From Candidatus Gerdarchaeota archaeon (GTDB lineage Archaea > Asgardarchaeota > Heimdallarchaeia > JABLTI01), in the NCBI GenBank assembly GCA_016839405.1, contig JAEOUJ010000375.1, positions 1 through 6,558 of the forward strand: 6,558 nucleotides of DNA, written 5' to 3'. Both the position numbers and the translations under genes were made by a program. Numbering within the stretch: position 1 is the first letter of the stretch; every line of letters begins with the position of its first letter. The notes under the pieces are model-generated. The model saw only the letters and a program-made list of their open reading frames with translations. It was not told the origin of the DNA and ran no database searches. Below, piece by piece: positions 5,951 to 6,558 of the stretch.

Positions 5951-6558
5951 TCAACCATTTATATTCGATTTTAATTTTATTCTTCCAATATTGAAACCAA
6001 CAAAACAAAGTATTGGAGCTATAAACCAGAAAACATTCCCTACAATTAAAATAGCAAACTCCCAGGTTTCTATTAATGAAAATAATTCATCTAAAGCACC
6101 TGCTATACCTATAATTAACATTCCAATAATTACAAAGGCAAAACCTAGTATAAAGAATAATATCCTACTTTTTATAATTCCATCAGTAACTTCATGTCTT
6201 GTTTTAATTAAATAAAATAATGCAGTAGAAACCATTGTACCAGGTATGATAAATAGAAAAATTAAAACCCAAGTAGCTTGTGTTGATTTAATACCTTCTC
6301 CAATGTCAGTTATGCCATCTGGGCTATCATAGACTATATAATCAAATAAAACTAAAATAATTGTATTTATAATGATAGCAATCAAAATTGGGAGAGTAAA
6401 AAACCATTTTTTCAGATAATACTGTCCTTTGTACATAATAAAAGCAGTTATAAAAAAGATAAATGATGAAATTGAAGCAAATCCAACAATGAAATCCCTT
6501 ATTATTTGAGCACCTTGTGTTGGATGTTCATAAAGAAAAATTAAACCTTGTAAAACCC
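5951..6558 (-). CDS. multi-pass membrane protein of unknown function (5' end outside window)
   Basis: The frame is open from the right edge to the TGA at 5951-5953, giving 201 complete visible codons. The ATG at 6436 is not the likely start, because the frame runs on upstream through a further hydrophobic helix (IVGFASISSFIFFITAF) to the window edge. Five membrane segments are visible (visible-residue numbering): about 22-41, 51-73, 97-118, 132-154 and 165-189. There is a short acidic loop (about 76-90) between the second and third, and a basic, Asn-containing tail at the C-terminus. The loop between the first two helices is short and basic (YKGQYYLKK). No catalytic or binding motif is recognised and no family is assigned. 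It is on the same strand as the surface-protein gene, 136 bp upstream of it. That gap contains a surface-gene promoter and no T-run on this strand after the stop, so read-through is possible. Confidence 0.75.
   Translation of the reverse strand, partial: VLQGLIFLYEHPTQGAQIIRDFIVGFASISSFIFFITAFIMYKGQYYLKKWFFTLPILIAIIINTIILVLFDYIVYDSPDGITDIGEGIKSTQATWVLIFLFIIPGTMVSTALFYLIKTRHEVTDGIIKSRILFFILGFAFVIIGMLIIGIAGALDELFSLIETWEFAILIVGNVFWFIAPILCFVGFNIGRIKLKSNING

Noticed and set aside
5991..6215. 74-codon open frame on the + strand
   Set aside because: It is antisense to the membrane-protein gene, whose frame has strong transmembrane periodicity and runs on to the window edge.

Overview
The window looks like AT-rich archaeal DNA, most likely from an Asgard (Promethearchaeota-type) archaeon. 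Four things point that way. There is a protein joining an AN1 zinc finger to a site-2-protease-like membrane domain. There is a secreted surface protein ending in PGF, a hydrophobic segment and RRKK, as in archaeosortase substrates. TATA-like boxes lie upstream of several genes. One gene has a GGTGA ribosome-binding site before a TTG start. The lineage is an inference; no rRNA or other phylogenetic marker is present.

Layout from left to right: the C-terminal part of an FtsX-like ABC transporter permease on the + strand enters from the left edge and ends at 1406. Everything else is on the - strand. The AN1/M50-like gene (1407-2438) converges on the permease with no bases between the two stop codons. 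Next come a probable GT-C-fold polyprenyl-phosphate-dependent glycosyltransferase (2533-4029), a 535-residue signal-peptide-bearing surface protein with a C-terminal sorting or anchor tail (4207-5814), and a multi-pass membrane protein of unknown function that runs off the right edge (5951-6558).

The gaps between the - strand genes are 94, 177 and 136 bp. They hold promoter-like TATA boxes, a hairpin plus U-rich terminator after the surface-protein gene, and two inverted repeats placed at predicted transcription starts. The genes therefore look individually transcribed rather than forming one tight operon.

All five proteins are membrane or surface proteins: a permease, a pseudo-protease candidate, a lipid-linked sugar transferase, an exported protein with N-glycosylation sequons, and a membrane protein. 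A cell-envelope neighbourhood is plausible, with the glycosyltransferase possibly decorating exported proteins, but this is proximity only. The most notable feature is that the M50-like domain has lost every residue expected to bind zinc or catalyse proteolysis while keeping the family's structural motifs. No mobile element, CRISPR array, rRNA or tRNA was seen.
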